Shown: piece by piece, positions 1 through 12,528 of the stretch | Numbering within the stretch: the first letter of the stretch is position 1 | Layout of the letters: each line of letters starts with the position of its first letter | NCBI RefSeq assembly: GCF_000001735.4 | Contig: NC_003071.7 | Coordinates: forward strand, 14,253,151 to 14,317,150 | Source of the DNA: Arabidopsis thaliana | Lineage: Eukaryota > Streptophyta > Magnoliopsida > Brassicales > Brassicaceae | Length of the DNA: 64,000 bases | Direction of reading: 5' to 3' | The notes under the pieces: generated by a model | The model's database searches: none | What the model was told of the DNA's origin: nothing | Seen by the model: only the letters and a program-made list of their open reading frames with translations | Translations under genes and position numbers: made by a program

Positions 1-158
1 TTAATTTTTTAATCGGAGGTAACCCCTCGCCATTGGGAAAGACAAAAGGAGATTTGCATGGTAGCGATCTTGACCGTCGATGTTCTATCTTAGAGATCTA
101 ATGGTTAGGAATTTATGGCGGTACCACCCGGTCAAAGTAATGCGTACCGTCGATATTT

Positions 159-168
159 GACACGTGTC
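159..168. promoter_or_regulatory. G-box/ABRE palindrome upstream of PP2C gene
   Basis: A perfect 10-bp palindrome, GACACGTGTC, contains the CACGTG G-box core bound by bZIP (ABF/AREB) and bHLH factors. It lies about 80 bp before a CT-rich tract that looks like the start of the PP2C leader. ACCGTCGA motifs nearby resemble DRE elements. The phosphatase is known to respond to ABA and salt, so an ABRE fits. Occupancy is inference. Confidence 0.5.
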
Positions 169-1049
169 GGTAATTTAGCTCCGGTTTGACAGATAGACGA
201 TACGAGAGATTACCTGGAAACGCCGGTGGCCAACCAAATACCGAACGAGACAAGCTTCTCTCTCTCTTTCTCTATCTATCTTTCTCTCTCAAAGAAAGCT
301 TTTGGAAATTGTCTTTCGTCAAATTCTGTTCTTCTTCTTCATTAAACTCATAACTTTTTCTGGGTTTTTCGAGAATTTCTTCGAAAGGATCTTACGGTAA
401 GAGAAAAGGAAAATTAAGAGGGAATAAGAAGATTCATCATCATTGTCATCTGTGGGGAATCTCAGAGCTTTTTTTTCTGTAGTTTTGTTATCTTTCTGAA
501 TTCTCTACCTGCTTCAAGATTTCATTTTTATTCATCGATCTTTGGGGTTTAGTTTCAAAGCTGAATTCTTTGAGGTTTCTGAAATTTGCGAGCTGGGTTT
601 TTGTTGAAATAGGCTTCTGAGTTTTGGTTATATTTGTGGATAATCGATTACTTGATCTGACCTGAGAAAAAGTAGAAACCTTTGAGTAGAGCTGGTTCTA
701 TTACAAAGTTGTGTTTGGGAGCTTGCTACAAGACCATTGGATTTCTTCACTTTCTTCATTTGTTGAGTCTGCTACAAGATCAAGGATCTGTTGATTTTGG
801 GTATTTGATCAAAATCTGAAATTGATCTTGTGGAAGTAAGGTTGCTGTAGTTGTCAAGGTCTTTGGTGAAGTTTGTTTCTCACAAAGTTTGATCCTTGAA
901 GTTGGTCTCTATTGATCTTAGATCTAGTGTGAATAAAGGAAGTCCTTGGAAAGCAGCAGACTTGAAAACGCTATCACAAGAGGAATTGCTTCCTGAAGAG
1001 ACTGTCTGGATTGCTGATAGATTTATATGATTCAGAGAAGAACTCACCG

Positions 1050-2634
1050 ATGAGTATGGATTTTTCACCTTTGTTAACGGTTCTTGAGGGAGATTTCAAC
1101 AAGGATAATACTTCTTCTGCAACAGAAATTGATACTTTAGAGAACTTAGATGACACTAGGCAGATAAGTAAAGGAAAACCTCCGAGGCACCTCACAAGCA
1201 GTGCTACTAGGCTGCAGCTTGCAGCCAATGCGGTAATATACTTGACCCTGCTTTTTCTTTTTCCTTTTCTTTGTTACAATGGGATTCGAATGATGTAACT
1301 GGTTTCTGTTTGTGCGCAGGATGTGGATGTTTGTAACTTGGTTATGAAGTCACTTGATGACAAATCAGAGTTTCTACCTGTATACCGATCAGGAAGTTGT
1401 GCTGAGCAAGGGGCAAAACAGTTCATGGAAGATGAACACATTTGCATCGATGATCTTGTTAATCATCTTGGTGCAGCTATTCAATGCTCTTCTCTTGGAG
1501 CCTTCTATGGGGTGAGTTTATCTTCCAATCTTACCCAAAGAAGCATAAAAGCAATTCACTAGCCTGATTCTTCTTTCTTCTCCTCTTTTGTACTAGTACG
1601 ATATAAGAGGTATTACTTCAAAAACTCTTCTAACATTTGTTGATTGTGTGTCCTTTGGCAGGTATTTGATGGCCACGGTGGCACAGATGCAGCACACTTT
1701 GTTAGAAAGAACATTCTGAGATTCATTGTAGAGGACTCCTCCTTCCCACTATGCGTAAAGAAAGCAATTAAGAGTGCTTTCTTAAAAGCTGATTATGAAT
1801 TTGCAGATGATTCTTCTCTTGACATCTCTTCTGGGACCACTGCGCTTACAGCTTTTATTTTTGGACGGTAAGAGCATTTAAATTCGTATTTATGAACTTG
1901 GGAAGCTATATATGTTATCACCTGTATAATCATCAATACTTATCAGGTTGCCTGTGTGTATAAGATAGAGAATAAGGCTTAGTGTAAAGACTTATGTAAC
2001 GGGCTGTTTTACCATGTTTCTTTGTAGTTTTGATGTGATTTTGAATAGAATTGCTACTTTCTTTCTTTACAGGAGGTTGATAATTGCAAATGCTGGTGAT
2101 TGCCGAGCAGTACTGGGGAGAAGAGGTAGGGCAATTGAGTTGTCCAAAGATCACAAACCAAACTGCACAGCCGAGAAAGTAAGAATAGAAAAGTTAGGTG
2201 GAGTTGTGTATGACGGTTACCTCAACGGGCAACTATCAGTTGCACGTGCCATTGGAGACTGGCACATGAAAGGTCCCAAAGGCTCTGCTTGTCCGCTAAG
2301 CCCAGAGCCAGAGTTGCAAGAGACAGACCTGAGTGAAGACGACGAGTTCTTGATAATGGGATGTGATGGTCTGTGGGATGTGATGAGCAGCCAGTGCGCT
2401 GTGACAATAGCTAGGAAGGAACTGATGATTCATAATGATCCAGAGAGATGCTCTAGAGAGCTTGTGAGGGAGGCCCTTAAACGGAATACATGTGACAATT
2501 TGACAGTGATTGTTGTGTGCTTCTCTCCGGATCCTCCACAGAGGATAGAGATCCGAATGCAGTCACGGGTGAGGCGGAGCATATCTGCGGAAGGGTTAAA
2601 CCTACTCAAAGGCGTGCTCGATGGCTATCCGTGA
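1050..2634 (+). CDS. PP2CG1: Protein phosphatase 2C (PP2CG1, At2g33700)
   Basis: Mg/Mn-dependent serine/threonine phosphatase of the plant PP2C family. Four exons: 1050-1232, 1320-1511, 1662-1867 and 2073-2634, spliced to 380 residues, the length I recall for this locus. Visible motifs are the metal-binding DGHGG (about residues 128-132), GDCRAV (about 201-206), ARAIGD, and [10 protein letters not shown] with DNLTVIVV near the C-terminus. All introns begin GT and end AG. The start ATG is followed two codons later by a second in-frame ATG. The leader is long (probably from about 250) and begins with a CT-rich tract; a leader intron is possible but not resolved. The gene is known as a positive regulator of salt tolerance in an ABA-dependent way. 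Confidence 0.95.
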
Positions 2635-3000
2635 GCATGTTATGTTGTACGTTACTTTGTGAGACTATTGCCAAGTTAGAGAGAGTGTTTACAGGTTTAT
2701 TGACATGTTGTGTTCTGAGTATGTTGTTGTTACCAATATTAGTAGTATTCAACATCCATTGAGATTTTAGATGGATGCATATTATCCCATTGTAAATAAT
2801 TTTTAACTTGTTCCACCAAATTCCTTTCATTAAAAAATTTATCAGAATTTTATTATTTGCATTTAGGCCCTCATACTATTAGGACAGTTCACATTAACCC
2901 CTATATATTCATTATATTTAAAGAAACACTTAGATCTCTGTTTCAATTTAGCAAATGGAAAACAAAAGAGACTTTAGTGTTTAAGAGAAGCGTCTCTACC
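2635..3000. other. PP2C 3' UTR and short spacer
   Basis: About 365 bp of AT-rich sequence between the PP2C stop and the F-box ATG. The first part should be PP2C 3' UTR. The frames through it look like chance and no further element is seen. Confidence 0.5.
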
Positions 3001-3210
3001 ATGATGAAGACACGAGCTTGTTCGAATCCGATGAATGAAGGAGTAAACTTGGAACAGATCCCATACGATCTCGTATTGGAGATACTCTTGAAATTGTCGG
3101 CAAAGTCTATAGCGAGATTTCGTTGCGTATCAAAGCTATGGGATTCCACATTCCGCAGTCGATATTTCACTGAACTGCTCTTTATCATATCGTCTTCCAT
3201 GCAAATTTAG
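3001..3210 (+). CDS. Truncated F-box protein (69 aa)
   Basis: A short single-exon frame of 69 codons. Residues about 17-55 form a good F-box: [16 protein letters not shown], then [14 protein letters not shown], the usual Skp1/ASK-binding motif of SCF ubiquitin ligases. The stop comes soon after the F-box, so the F-box-associated, kelch or LRR substrate domain that normally follows is missing. I recall a short F-box locus annotated here (At2g33705), but it may be a gene fragment. Two ATGs are adjacent at the start. Expression and function cannot be judged from sequence. Confidence 0.55.
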   Translation: MMKTRACSNPMNEGVNLEQIPYDLVLEILLKLSAKSIARFRCVSKLWDSTFRSRYFTELLFIISSSMQI

Positions 3211-3868
3211 ACGTCCAAGGATCTGAAGCTTATGGCAAGTATTTAGGATTAGCACAGTCGTTATCTTATTTGATTACTATATTTTTTTTTCTTGGTACGT
3301 ATGGTATTCATCTTTTCTTATTGGTTCATGCAATATCTTGTGAACCATGGTGTTATAAGTTTTAAGGTTACTCTTCTTTTCATCATGAGCGATAAGCGAC
3401 TTTGGAAATTGTGTCTTTGGTGAGCTCTATGTTATTCATTTATCCATTGGTGAAAACCACATTACAATTGGGCTAAAGAATGTAGTTTTCGAGATTGTAG
3501 ATGAACTAAATAGACCATTGCCAACACGGTATAACTTATTTAAAGCAAAAATCTGCATGTATACAAAAGGAAGATATACAGTACAAACATAAAGATACAG
3601 ATATATAAAGTTTCCATAGCAACCTTAATTAGATTGTTACTATACAATACAATGTTCATCTTTTCTTGGGTAGTAAACAATACTACTTATTTTCATCCTC
3701 TAGTGTAAAGACTTTTGTAATGCGCTGCTTTACAATTATTCTTTGTAGCTTTTGTTTGATTCTGAATAGAAAGAATTGTTATTATAAAAGAAAAGTAAAC
3801 AAATTTAAATTATACTTTTTATTCAAGTTTTGCAAATTCTCTTGTTATATTACAACATGTTTGTTTTC
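3211..3868. other. AT-rich spacer holding a copied piece of PP2C intron 3
   Basis: No gene is seen. Around 3701-3786 the sequence closely resembles the third intron of the upstream PP2C gene (about 1979-2063); see findings. The rest is unremarkable AT-rich DNA. Confidence 0.5.
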
Positions 3869-4077
3869 TTACTTAACGCCGCAAACACAATGATCAGAAT
3901 CAAAACGGTTTATAGTGTTTTTTCCCTGCTGTGCACACATAAGTTTACAAGCAGAGAAAGACTGCTTTAATGTACAAACGCAACCGCCATATAGACAGGC
4001 AACAGGAATTGCACATGGTACTTTGTTTTTGCAATCTGAGTCTTTGTGACATCTTTTGCTTTCTGTCATCGTCATAC
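3869..4077 (-). CDS. Defensin-like cysteine-rich peptide, mature exon (possible pseudogene)
   Basis: Terminal exon encoding a small basic peptide with ten cysteines, including CVC pairs and a final HCVCGVK. The cysteine spacing and a Gly-Cys-x-Cys-like end resemble plant defensin-like (DEFL/LCR) secreted peptides. An AG splice acceptor lies just upstream on the minus strand, as expected for the second exon of this two-exon family. A candidate signal-peptide exon near 4688-4725 encodes a hydrophobic stretch, but it does not read cleanly into this exon, so the gene may be decayed. DEFL peptides are normally secreted and act in defence or reproduction; no specific role can be given here. Confidence 0.5.
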
Positions 4078-6120
4078 CTTCAAATAGATTATCCAAAAGA
4101 AAACAATACTAGATAATAATTTTTAAAAAGTTGTAAGTGTTCAATTTGGATAAACCAAATGTATTTGAACCGCCTAGTTAAGCATAACAAACTGATATGA
4201 AAAACCGTACAATTTTTTTGTTAACATTAGTTTTATATATCCTAAAAACCAAAAATCGATTTATAATCCAATAAAAAAATATGGCTGCTTTGCCAATTCA
4301 ATTGATTCTGATCTGAAACTAAAACCGCAATTTTTGTTTGTGTTGATTACTTGATTACTGTTTTTAAGAAATCTTTAAGCTCACAATAAAGAAACTAACA
4401 AATTGAAAATTCCTAGATAAATTAATTCATTTGAAAAAAATGAATCTAAAATTTTCATATTTTACACCACAGCAAATAGCACTTGATATTGAATCAACAT
4501 TAAATAGTATTCGTTCTTTTACTTTTAAAAATCCATTAAAAATCAGGGTATCACCTATATGTTATAGTCATTAGAACATAAATATAAATTATATATGTGT
4601 GTGTTTCATTGTTATACATATTAACACACTGATATATGAGTAAATGAATTATAATATATTTGTATGAGTGAAGAACTCACAGAAGGGTGATACAAGGAAC
4701 AAGATTAAAAGAAGCCTGTTTTCTTTGAGTTCATCTCTATATTTTTTCTTTCTTTTTTCTTTTTGTATTTTGTTTGTTGTGATTTGTGAGTTATGATGGT
4801 AATTTGTGTTCTAAATTGGGTTTAATATATTAGGATAGTTTTTATCCTCTTTTATGAGGTCAATACATACAAATGATTTTGGTATTAAAATGTTTAGATT
4901 TCATACCTATATTATTTATTATGATTAATTGAGAAACACTATATAAAACAATAGCAATTTATGATATCATATACTATTATTGTTTAATGAATCTATACGT
5001 AAATTATTATGTTTTGATGATACATAGCATTTAACATAAATAGTGTAGATTTGATAGTGTCCACATGTAATCATCTAAGAGGCATATTAGTTCTGATTTT
5101 AATTTTGTGATCGCGATTCTTTGTGGATTTGTCCATCAAATTACGTGATTTTTTTTTTTTTTTGCAAAAAACAGGTTAAATGGTTCTGATTACTCAATAA
5201 AACACACAAGATGTGAATTTGATTTTTAAAAACATAAAACATATTTTCACAGATAATAATTTTCATGAATAATTTTTCATAATGTTGAACCTTTTTCTCC
5301 ATTCAGTTATTTAACTGGTGAAAGATACACTTATATGAAATAATCGCAAATTTGAATAGAACAAAAAAACTTTTACTACATGTTTTGTTTTATACACTAG
5401 CAGTCGATATGTGTATCCTATATAATAATTTATTTATAATAATTTTACTTGAATCGTTTTTTAATCGTTTCATATGCAGACTGTTACCTAGTTTAGTTTC
5501 ATTTTTATTTACCAACCATTTCATCATTCAACGCGTTGAAAAATATATGAGCATTGGATAATAAGACAGATATAAATGTAAGTACATATTTAAAAAAATT
5601 TAGCTTATGTTTTGGAAACTCGAACACCCTCATCATGTGTATACCCTCTATATTTGTTTTTGAACTTTTTTTTTTATCTCTTTCGTACGTGATACAAAAG
5701 GATAAACTAGCAAGCTACTTCGGAGTGGAAAGACATAAAGCACCATGTACGAGCTTTTTTCTACCTGATATACTCGACCCAACCTGATCCGACCGGTCCG
5801 GTCAACACATTATCTCATTTGATCGGTCGATCAGGTGAGGCATGTTGTTGTCTCCGTCGGTCATCTTCTGTGGATATAGTCGTCATGACCTATCAGGACG
5901 TTTTCCAAGCTAAGTAGTCTTCATCCCATTCTTGCATAGTCATGTTCAAAATTTATATATTTTTCATCCATAAGGCCTGATTCCTAGCTAAATCCACTCC
6001 ATAGACTCTTTAAAGACTACCAAAATGAAGTCGTAAAGAGATTAAGCGCCTAAAATGATCAAAGCCGGAGGTCAATGCGTTTGATAACTTGGACGAAGAG
6101 ATATTTATGCCATTAACATG
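4078..6120. other. AT-rich intergenic region
   Basis: About 2 kb of AT-rich DNA between the defensin-like exon and the ERF gene. It contains a poly-T run near 5150 and a GC-richer imperfect stem-loop at 5782-5836. Apart from the possible first exon of the defensin-like gene near 4.7 kb, I see no coding region I can support. Confidence 0.4.
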
Positions 6121-7502
6121 TTATTTTCGTCGTTTGTGGATACTAATGTTCTTCACGTTTTCACCATCCTCCAAATTTGGTCTTAGCCCTTGATGATTCA
6201 AAGATGAAGACGAAGAAGACAGCATATTCATGGACAAGTTGGCACTGGAATCACTACTTCGAGATTGAAAGTGGCCATATTGATCAAGAAGTATGTCAGG
6301 AGCAATTGGTGGAGGTGGACTAGGTGGTGTCACGATAATGCGATCATGGGAAGTAGCGGGCGATGGATAGAGTTGAGTAGGGTTGACACGAATATGCTCG
6401 GGGAAGTTAAGCTTGGCCTTGTGACCTCTAAACTCAAATGCAGCTTTATCATACGCTAAGGCGGCTTCTTCTGCAGTGTCGAACGTCCCAAGCCACACAC
6501 GAGCTGCCTTGTTCGGGTCACGAATCTCAGCCGCCCATTTTCCCCACGGTCTTTGCCTCACGCCTCTGTAGTTTCGTTGCCTCGAGTTACTTTTTTCTGT
6601 AGAAAAATGATGAAAATTGTAAGTTCACTCTTGTCATGAAAATGGTGACTTAAATGTGACGTGCATGTCTATGAATATAACGTATACTATCGGTGTAGAG
6701 GCATTTCGTAAAGATTATTAAAGGGCGTTTGAATCATATGATATGATCATTCTACATCAACTTTTATTCCCCTCTTCTACATCTACTTATGAAATCTATA
6801 TATTAGGCCAAACCTACATTTATACATTCCTCTCTCTCGTAATTGGTAATTAACTATATATATACTTATGTATCACACCAATGATATAATTAGGATATAA
6901 ATTAAGTTTGATCATTTTAAATACGTTTTCCCCATGTTACAATCCTAAAACTCTCTCTGGCTAGTTATCTCAACCAAAATACGACCATTGCAACCAAGCC
7001 TTGCCAATCATATTTGTCCGAAAGCCAAATATGATCAATTTTGTCCAACCAATAAAGCCGACAGGTTTTTTCAAGAAAATCTAACCATGAACATTCATTA
7101 AAAAAATCATATAGTAAATTGAACTAATGCATTGTGGCCATACATGAAATTATATCTCTATTTGATCAAGGCCATGCTGCAGCCACTAAAGGATTACCAA
7201 TTGCAAAATCCAAGATTAAATCATTCCTATGTGTAAAGAGAATCACCAATGGAAAAGACAATCACTCGAGTTATAAAGTATAGCAATTAAAATTATTGGA
7301 AAAAGGATCTGATGAAATTACCTTGAAGAGTAAGCGACGAAGATTGATCATCAATGGATGATGGGATGGGTTGACCAGTGAGTTCAGAGACAAAATCAGA
7401 CACATCAGATTCCGACAAAGTTGAGCAACAACACAACTCTTTTTTCTCTTCTCTATTTCCGGCCATTGATTCTGGTGATAGAGGTCTCTTCCCGCTATGC
7501 AT
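6121..7502 (-). CDS. ERF112: AP2/ERF transcription factor ERF112 (At2g33710)
   Basis: ERF-family DNA-binding regulator that should act in the nucleus on GCC-box-like promoter elements. Two exons on the minus strand (7502-7322 and 6596-6121), separated by a GT..AG intron of about 725 bp, give 218 residues. The AP2 domain spans about residues 70-127, with [18 protein letters not shown], then VWLGTF and the [11 protein letters not shown] helix. The short N-terminal region contains an acidic/serine stretch. The C-terminus is Pro/Ser-rich and ends in a basic tail. The intron splits the codon just before the AP2 domain, an uncommon arrangement because many ERFs have no intron. Target genes cannot be read from sequence. 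Confidence 0.93.
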
Positions 7503-8183
7503 TATCCGATGATGTCAATTATGATTATTTTTATTTTATTTTTGAAGTCAAAGATGGGTTTGGGTACAAGCCAAAGAACCAGCAAAGATGTCTATTCTCT
7601 GCATCTATGTTATATATAGACGCACACGCATGTATTTGTTGACCAATATTATAGAGAGTTTGTCTAACCTAGAGGATATTTTGGTCATAAACATTACACA
7701 CACTTTTTTGTTCCTTAAAAACAATTCTTTGTATTCATCTCTTTAATTTTCCTTAACAAACGTTACATTACGGACTGCATCGACCGACCCACTATGTAGT
7801 TGTATTAATGGTTTGTGTTAACCCAAAATCGATTGCGTGTCTCAAAAGACGAAAAAAAAAACGACTGTCTTATACAAAATTCATTAATTATGATCCAAGT
7901 CTTGTGTTAATTACGGTCAACATTTTAAGTTAAAATTAATTATTTATTATATATGTGGTGGATTTAAATAATTATTTTCATCCTGAACATTAAAGGGTTA
8001 ATAATTTACCTAAATGACTCACCAAAAAATTAATTTACCTAAATGACCATGATGAATATCTAATTATTTAGGTAAATGAGCAAATGACAAACATATAATC
8101 AAAGAAACACTTTAATATATATAAACATGTAAACACCAATTATTTAGGTAAATAATGTATTTTCTATCATTTGACTTTAATGT

Positions 8184-8214
<31 letters not shown>

Positions 8215-10577
8215 GATACATATGTGTTTTGCACAATCATTTTATTTTAATAAACAACGTACTGTATAAATCACATAAATAAAATAGCATAATATTTTTG
8301 CTAATTAAAAGTCGCTTATGTCATCCAATACAGTTGAGTGTGTTTTTAAATTGTTTTATGTAATATATAAAAGTTCATGGTTAATTAGGATGAATATTCA
8401 AAATTAAAGGACAAACTCTGTTTCTATTCGCTACATATATAGTTTTACGGAATACACTCTGCACAAGTCATCATAAAACAACTGGAATGGAATATGCGAT
8501 GAATCTCTTTAATAATAATATGTGGGATCTGACTGTGGATTCTAATCTAATATTTCTATTATAAGCAATTTGGACGATTCGTGCCATTTTAAAAATGGTT
8601 GAGGGATTTTTTTATGGGGTTGAATATTGTCATTGCGCCTTATCAGAAACACAAAAACAAAAAAAATATTGTCATTACATGCATGATGTTGATGAATTAT
8701 TTTTCAATCATATAAACTTGTGGTTGAAGAAAAAGCACAATATTTAACAAACAAAAACATAACCTGAAACAATATAAACTTACTTTCTAAATTAATAAAA
8801 CATTTGACCGAATGGGGAATCTAAAAGTGTGTCATATAAGATATTGATTTAAAGACCTAGATGACGTATGGGCTTACATAATATGTGGTCAACATTGAAT
8901 ATTATAGTCAGAGCAAACTTCGCACGAACAAATCAACTCCAATCTCACACCAATAGCATAAGACCATGCCGTAGTCTATATGATTGCCACAAAAGAATTA
9001 TTCTTATTGGCCAACTTTGACCTAGTGTTATATTTGTATTTATATCTTTTAATTAAGTATTTATTGAATTATGTATATACATTGATTGTTGCATTCATCT
9101 TTTTTACTTAGTATGCCATCTATTCAATTAGATGAACACATTGTAATACTATAATAAATTACGTATGTTTAGTTACGATAGTGCTTTAATTTTGATCTAA
9201 ACCACATGATCTAGTCAGAACGCTTTGATCGATATTTGTTTGTGTTTATTTTTTTTGTTGTTGCTAAATTGTAAATATCAGTAAGGAATGAAAGTTGGGG
9301 CGTACAAGAAGTTAGACCTATAAATATAATTGCTACTTTGCCAAAAAGGTATAAAAACAAGGGAACATATACAAGAGAATTTTATGAGATTCAATAAAAG
9401 AGCTTTAGTGGAGCCACACGGTTGCATCAGTCTTGAGAAGCTGCGCAAATGTCGTCTTGCTGAGATTGAGTTACGGAGTAACTTGTATATTGTTTTGGAG
9501 TAACTTGTGCTTGGGTTCAATTGGTTTACTAGTACTTTATGTAGCAAGTTATAGAACAGTTCATATCTGTATATACAGTTTGTGAGGGTGGCATTTCCAC
9601 AGTCTCTATTGGTATTGTATGTTTATGAGACAATTCATGTTACGTATATGAATTGTTACAAAACTTTATGTTGTGACCAGCTACAAAATTAGTTACCAAG
9701 TCAATATCCATGGCCACGACAACACAATAGCGGCCACTATACTAGTGAACAAATCATCGGTAGCTATACTTCTTGGAAATGGTAATGAATACTACAAAAA
9801 TAACCCCACAATATTCTTAAGTTTTTTGTGTGGCTACACGCCTACACTAGCTTAGTCATGGATAAAGTCGTTTACATATGTGATATGTCCGCCTAACCAA
9901 TGAGGATTCTGATTTCTGAATCGGGCAGATTTGTCCGGAACACGATCTATGCTCATGTAGGTCCTCATCACTCTTGCAATGATCTTTACCACAATTAATT
10001 CACAAATTCAACTTAAAATCTTATAAGTTGAAAAAGCTCCGATCCTCCCTCTTTGTTCACATTAAAACAAAACAGAACTTATTGAACACATATCTGCATG
10101 ACTGCATTTTAAAAAGAAAACTAGCTGTATTGGGCTATGTTGTGGGCTTCGCTAGCCCATGTAGGTTGAATATCTCTTGTCATAGTAATGACCATCTATA
10201 TTGAAATAAAATTCTTATGATAACACAAACCATATTAAATCTGAACATTGATTCACGCAAATAGAGATAGTTGGCACCAAAAGTCTAAGACGCACACTCA
10301 TCTTCATAGGAAACCCAAACCCTAAGAAATGGAAAATTAACAGCTTCATAGTTCAAACGCAGAATAAAAATAACTACAAAGGTAATATTCAGTTTTCACA
10401 TAAATCATTTTCCTTTTTTCTATAACAAATGGATTTCCTTTTTTAAACAGGAAAATACCTGAAAAAGTTAAGGCAAAGGTGGCTACTAAATTATTTATAT
10501 ATCTACGTTCCCTTAGCTCTCTGAACTTGAGTCTAAGATAAAGAAACTCTCGACGACATCTTGAGAATCGAACGAGA
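7503..10577. other. 3-kb AT-rich intergenic region
   Basis: The ERF112 promoter lies at the left edge and the B3-gene promoter at the right, with an AAACCCTAA telo-box-like motif near 10315. In between are a nested inverted-repeat patch (8001-8156), a TA microsatellite (about 8186-8214) and otherwise low-complexity AT-rich DNA. A few open frames near 9.3-9.8 kb have no recognisable domain and no start context I trust. Confidence 0.45.
8186..8214. repeat. (TA)n microsatellite
   Basis: About 14 uninterrupted TA dinucleotides, just to the right of the inverted-repeat patch at 8001-8156. A likely length-polymorphic marker. Confidence 0.85.
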
Positions 10578-11839
10578 ATGATCCAAAATCTGCAAAAATT
10601 ACCCCAAGACCTCCAATCCTCGGCAATGAAGATGCCTCCTCCCTTTTCTGCGTCGAAGACTCAATACTTGTTCCACGACGAGTCATCGGAAAACTCTAAA
10701 AAGAGTTTGGTCTCCACAACTCTTTCTTTGTCGTCTTGTGAAAACCCTAATAAGAGGAAGATGAACTCTGACGAAGTTCTCAATATTTCTTGCATACCAA
10801 GAGACTACAAATTAACACAAGTAGAAAGAAAGATTGCACGAATGAGGAATCTCTCGTATCAAGAAAAGGCAGAGGACGAATGGTACGGTGTCTCAACAGA
10901 ACTAACACTCTTCAAGGATCCGTGGATCATCAAAAAGGTACTAACCACTAGCGATCTTGGCCAGATATACAGGAGAATCCCTAATATTTGAATCAATATA
11001 GATGTTCTGGACATATTCTTAAATTATTTCATATCGATCTGATTTTTTTTTTTTAGTCATAAAATATGAAAATATTTGTAAATGTAAAATTTAAGAAACG
11101 CTTTTCAGAAACCATTTATTTACTAAAAAAAATATATGACTAAAGAAAAGAGTTTTGATCCTTTGGTCAGGTTTTTCACTTTGCTTCAGTCTTGGATATG
11201 GCTCCCAACTCAGTCTCAAATACTCATTGCTTGTTGGACACGGAGTCACCAGAAAACGCTGAAGAGAGTTTGGTCTCCCTGGATCTGTGTTTCTATGACA
11301 AAACATGGCCACATGATCCCAATGTTGCTTACAATAAACCAACGTCCGAAGAAGCAATAAACCTGGCGTGGATGAGGACTATGTCGAAGAGAGCAAGAAA
11401 AGAAGAGGAGAAGTACTACGTCTCGACAGAACTAACTCTCCTCACCGTCGCTGACCCATGGACCTTGAAGATGGCAATGACCAAAAGCAGTATTGGCAAC
11501 CTATACCGTCTTGTTCTAAAGGCGAGCTTTGTAGACATCCACATTCTGAGATATCTCCCTTTGGATGATCAAATGATGGTCAAAGAAGACTCTGGATTAG
11601 CAGTCGAGGTGTATGATCACGACACTGACTCTGTGCACAATCTGGCTCTTAAGAAATGGGCCAAATCTTCAAGCTTTGTTCTCGTCAGCGGATGGCGTAA
11701 GTGCTTTGTCGACAGAAGAGGTTTGCAGGTTGGCGATGTGATTGGAATGTATTGGGATCGTTCTGAATCTAAGCTTCATTTTTGTGTGCTTTCTCGTTCC
11801 GAAACAATGGATTCAGCTCCTCTTCCTCCAAGTCCATAG
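10578..11839 (+). CDS. B3-domain protein with duplicated N-terminal segment (At2g33720)
   Basis: Plant B3-type DNA-binding family protein. Best model: exon 1 from 10578 (or the in-frame ATG at 10626) to 10937, intron 10938-11170 (GTACTA..GTCAG), exon 2 11171-11839. From 10626 this gives 326 residues, the length I recall for this locus; from 10578 it gives 342. The C-terminal half has a B3-like fold ending: [24 protein letters not shown] segment is present twice: [14 protein letters not shown] in exon 1 and [16 protein letters not shown] in exon 2, each followed by a diverged start of the B3 fold. The first copy is therefore a truncated repeat fused to a complete one. Nuclear DNA binding is inferred from the family. 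Confidence 0.8.
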
Positions 11840-12528
11840 GACCTCACTAGCTATGGAGGCTCTGCAGAGAGATTCTTATTTTCTTTATGTAATCGTCAAA
11901 CAAGTGATTGGTGTTGTTTCTGTTTTTTTGTTGTTGTCTCGGTGTTTTGGTTTCATGTGTTTTTGTTTTTTAAGTATACCGGTGTTGTTTTTTATGGTTT
12001 CATGTGGTTTTTATATGTTTTAAGTGTTAATAAAGAATCCTGCTCTCATTATAAGTAAAAGTAGTTGAGTTATTTGTTACAAACCCACATATAACAATGC
12101 AACATAGTAGTTGTAGACAAATCCACCACGGGGCATTAGATATTACAAAAGAATATTTCACATTCTCTTAGTGTTTTAGGATAAAGGAAAGGTCGAGTTC
12201 GCGAAGTCATTTTCCACATAACCAAATTGCATTGTTGTCTCTTGCTTAGCATCGTCTCGAGCATCAATTTTCAATTTAAAACACAAAGAGGAGATATATA
12301 TGTGGAAAAATTAGGCAGAGAATCAAAGATACTTTTCTTGAACAAGACCAGTACTAAATCGTTTTAAAAAGGTACTCAAGTTTCAACTATTACACTTGCT
12401 ACTGCTTCCTTCACTATCAAACTACGAATCTTAAAGATAAAACATGCGACTAAGCACACGCATGAGATCAATCCCAAAAGGTAAACGTCACTGGGAAAGT
12501 TAAGAACAAATCCAGAGAGCCTATCGAC
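11840..12528. other. Convergent 3' spacer, B3 gene and RH21
   Basis: This stretch should hold the two 3' UTRs. A T/G-rich tract (about 11910-12020) follows the B3 stop. No further gene is supported. Confidence 0.5.

Noticed and set aside
9278-9547. 89-codon minus-strand frame in the ERF112-B3 spacer
   Set aside because: No recognisable domain and no sign of splicing partners; it could be chance or an unidentified relic, so I did not call it.
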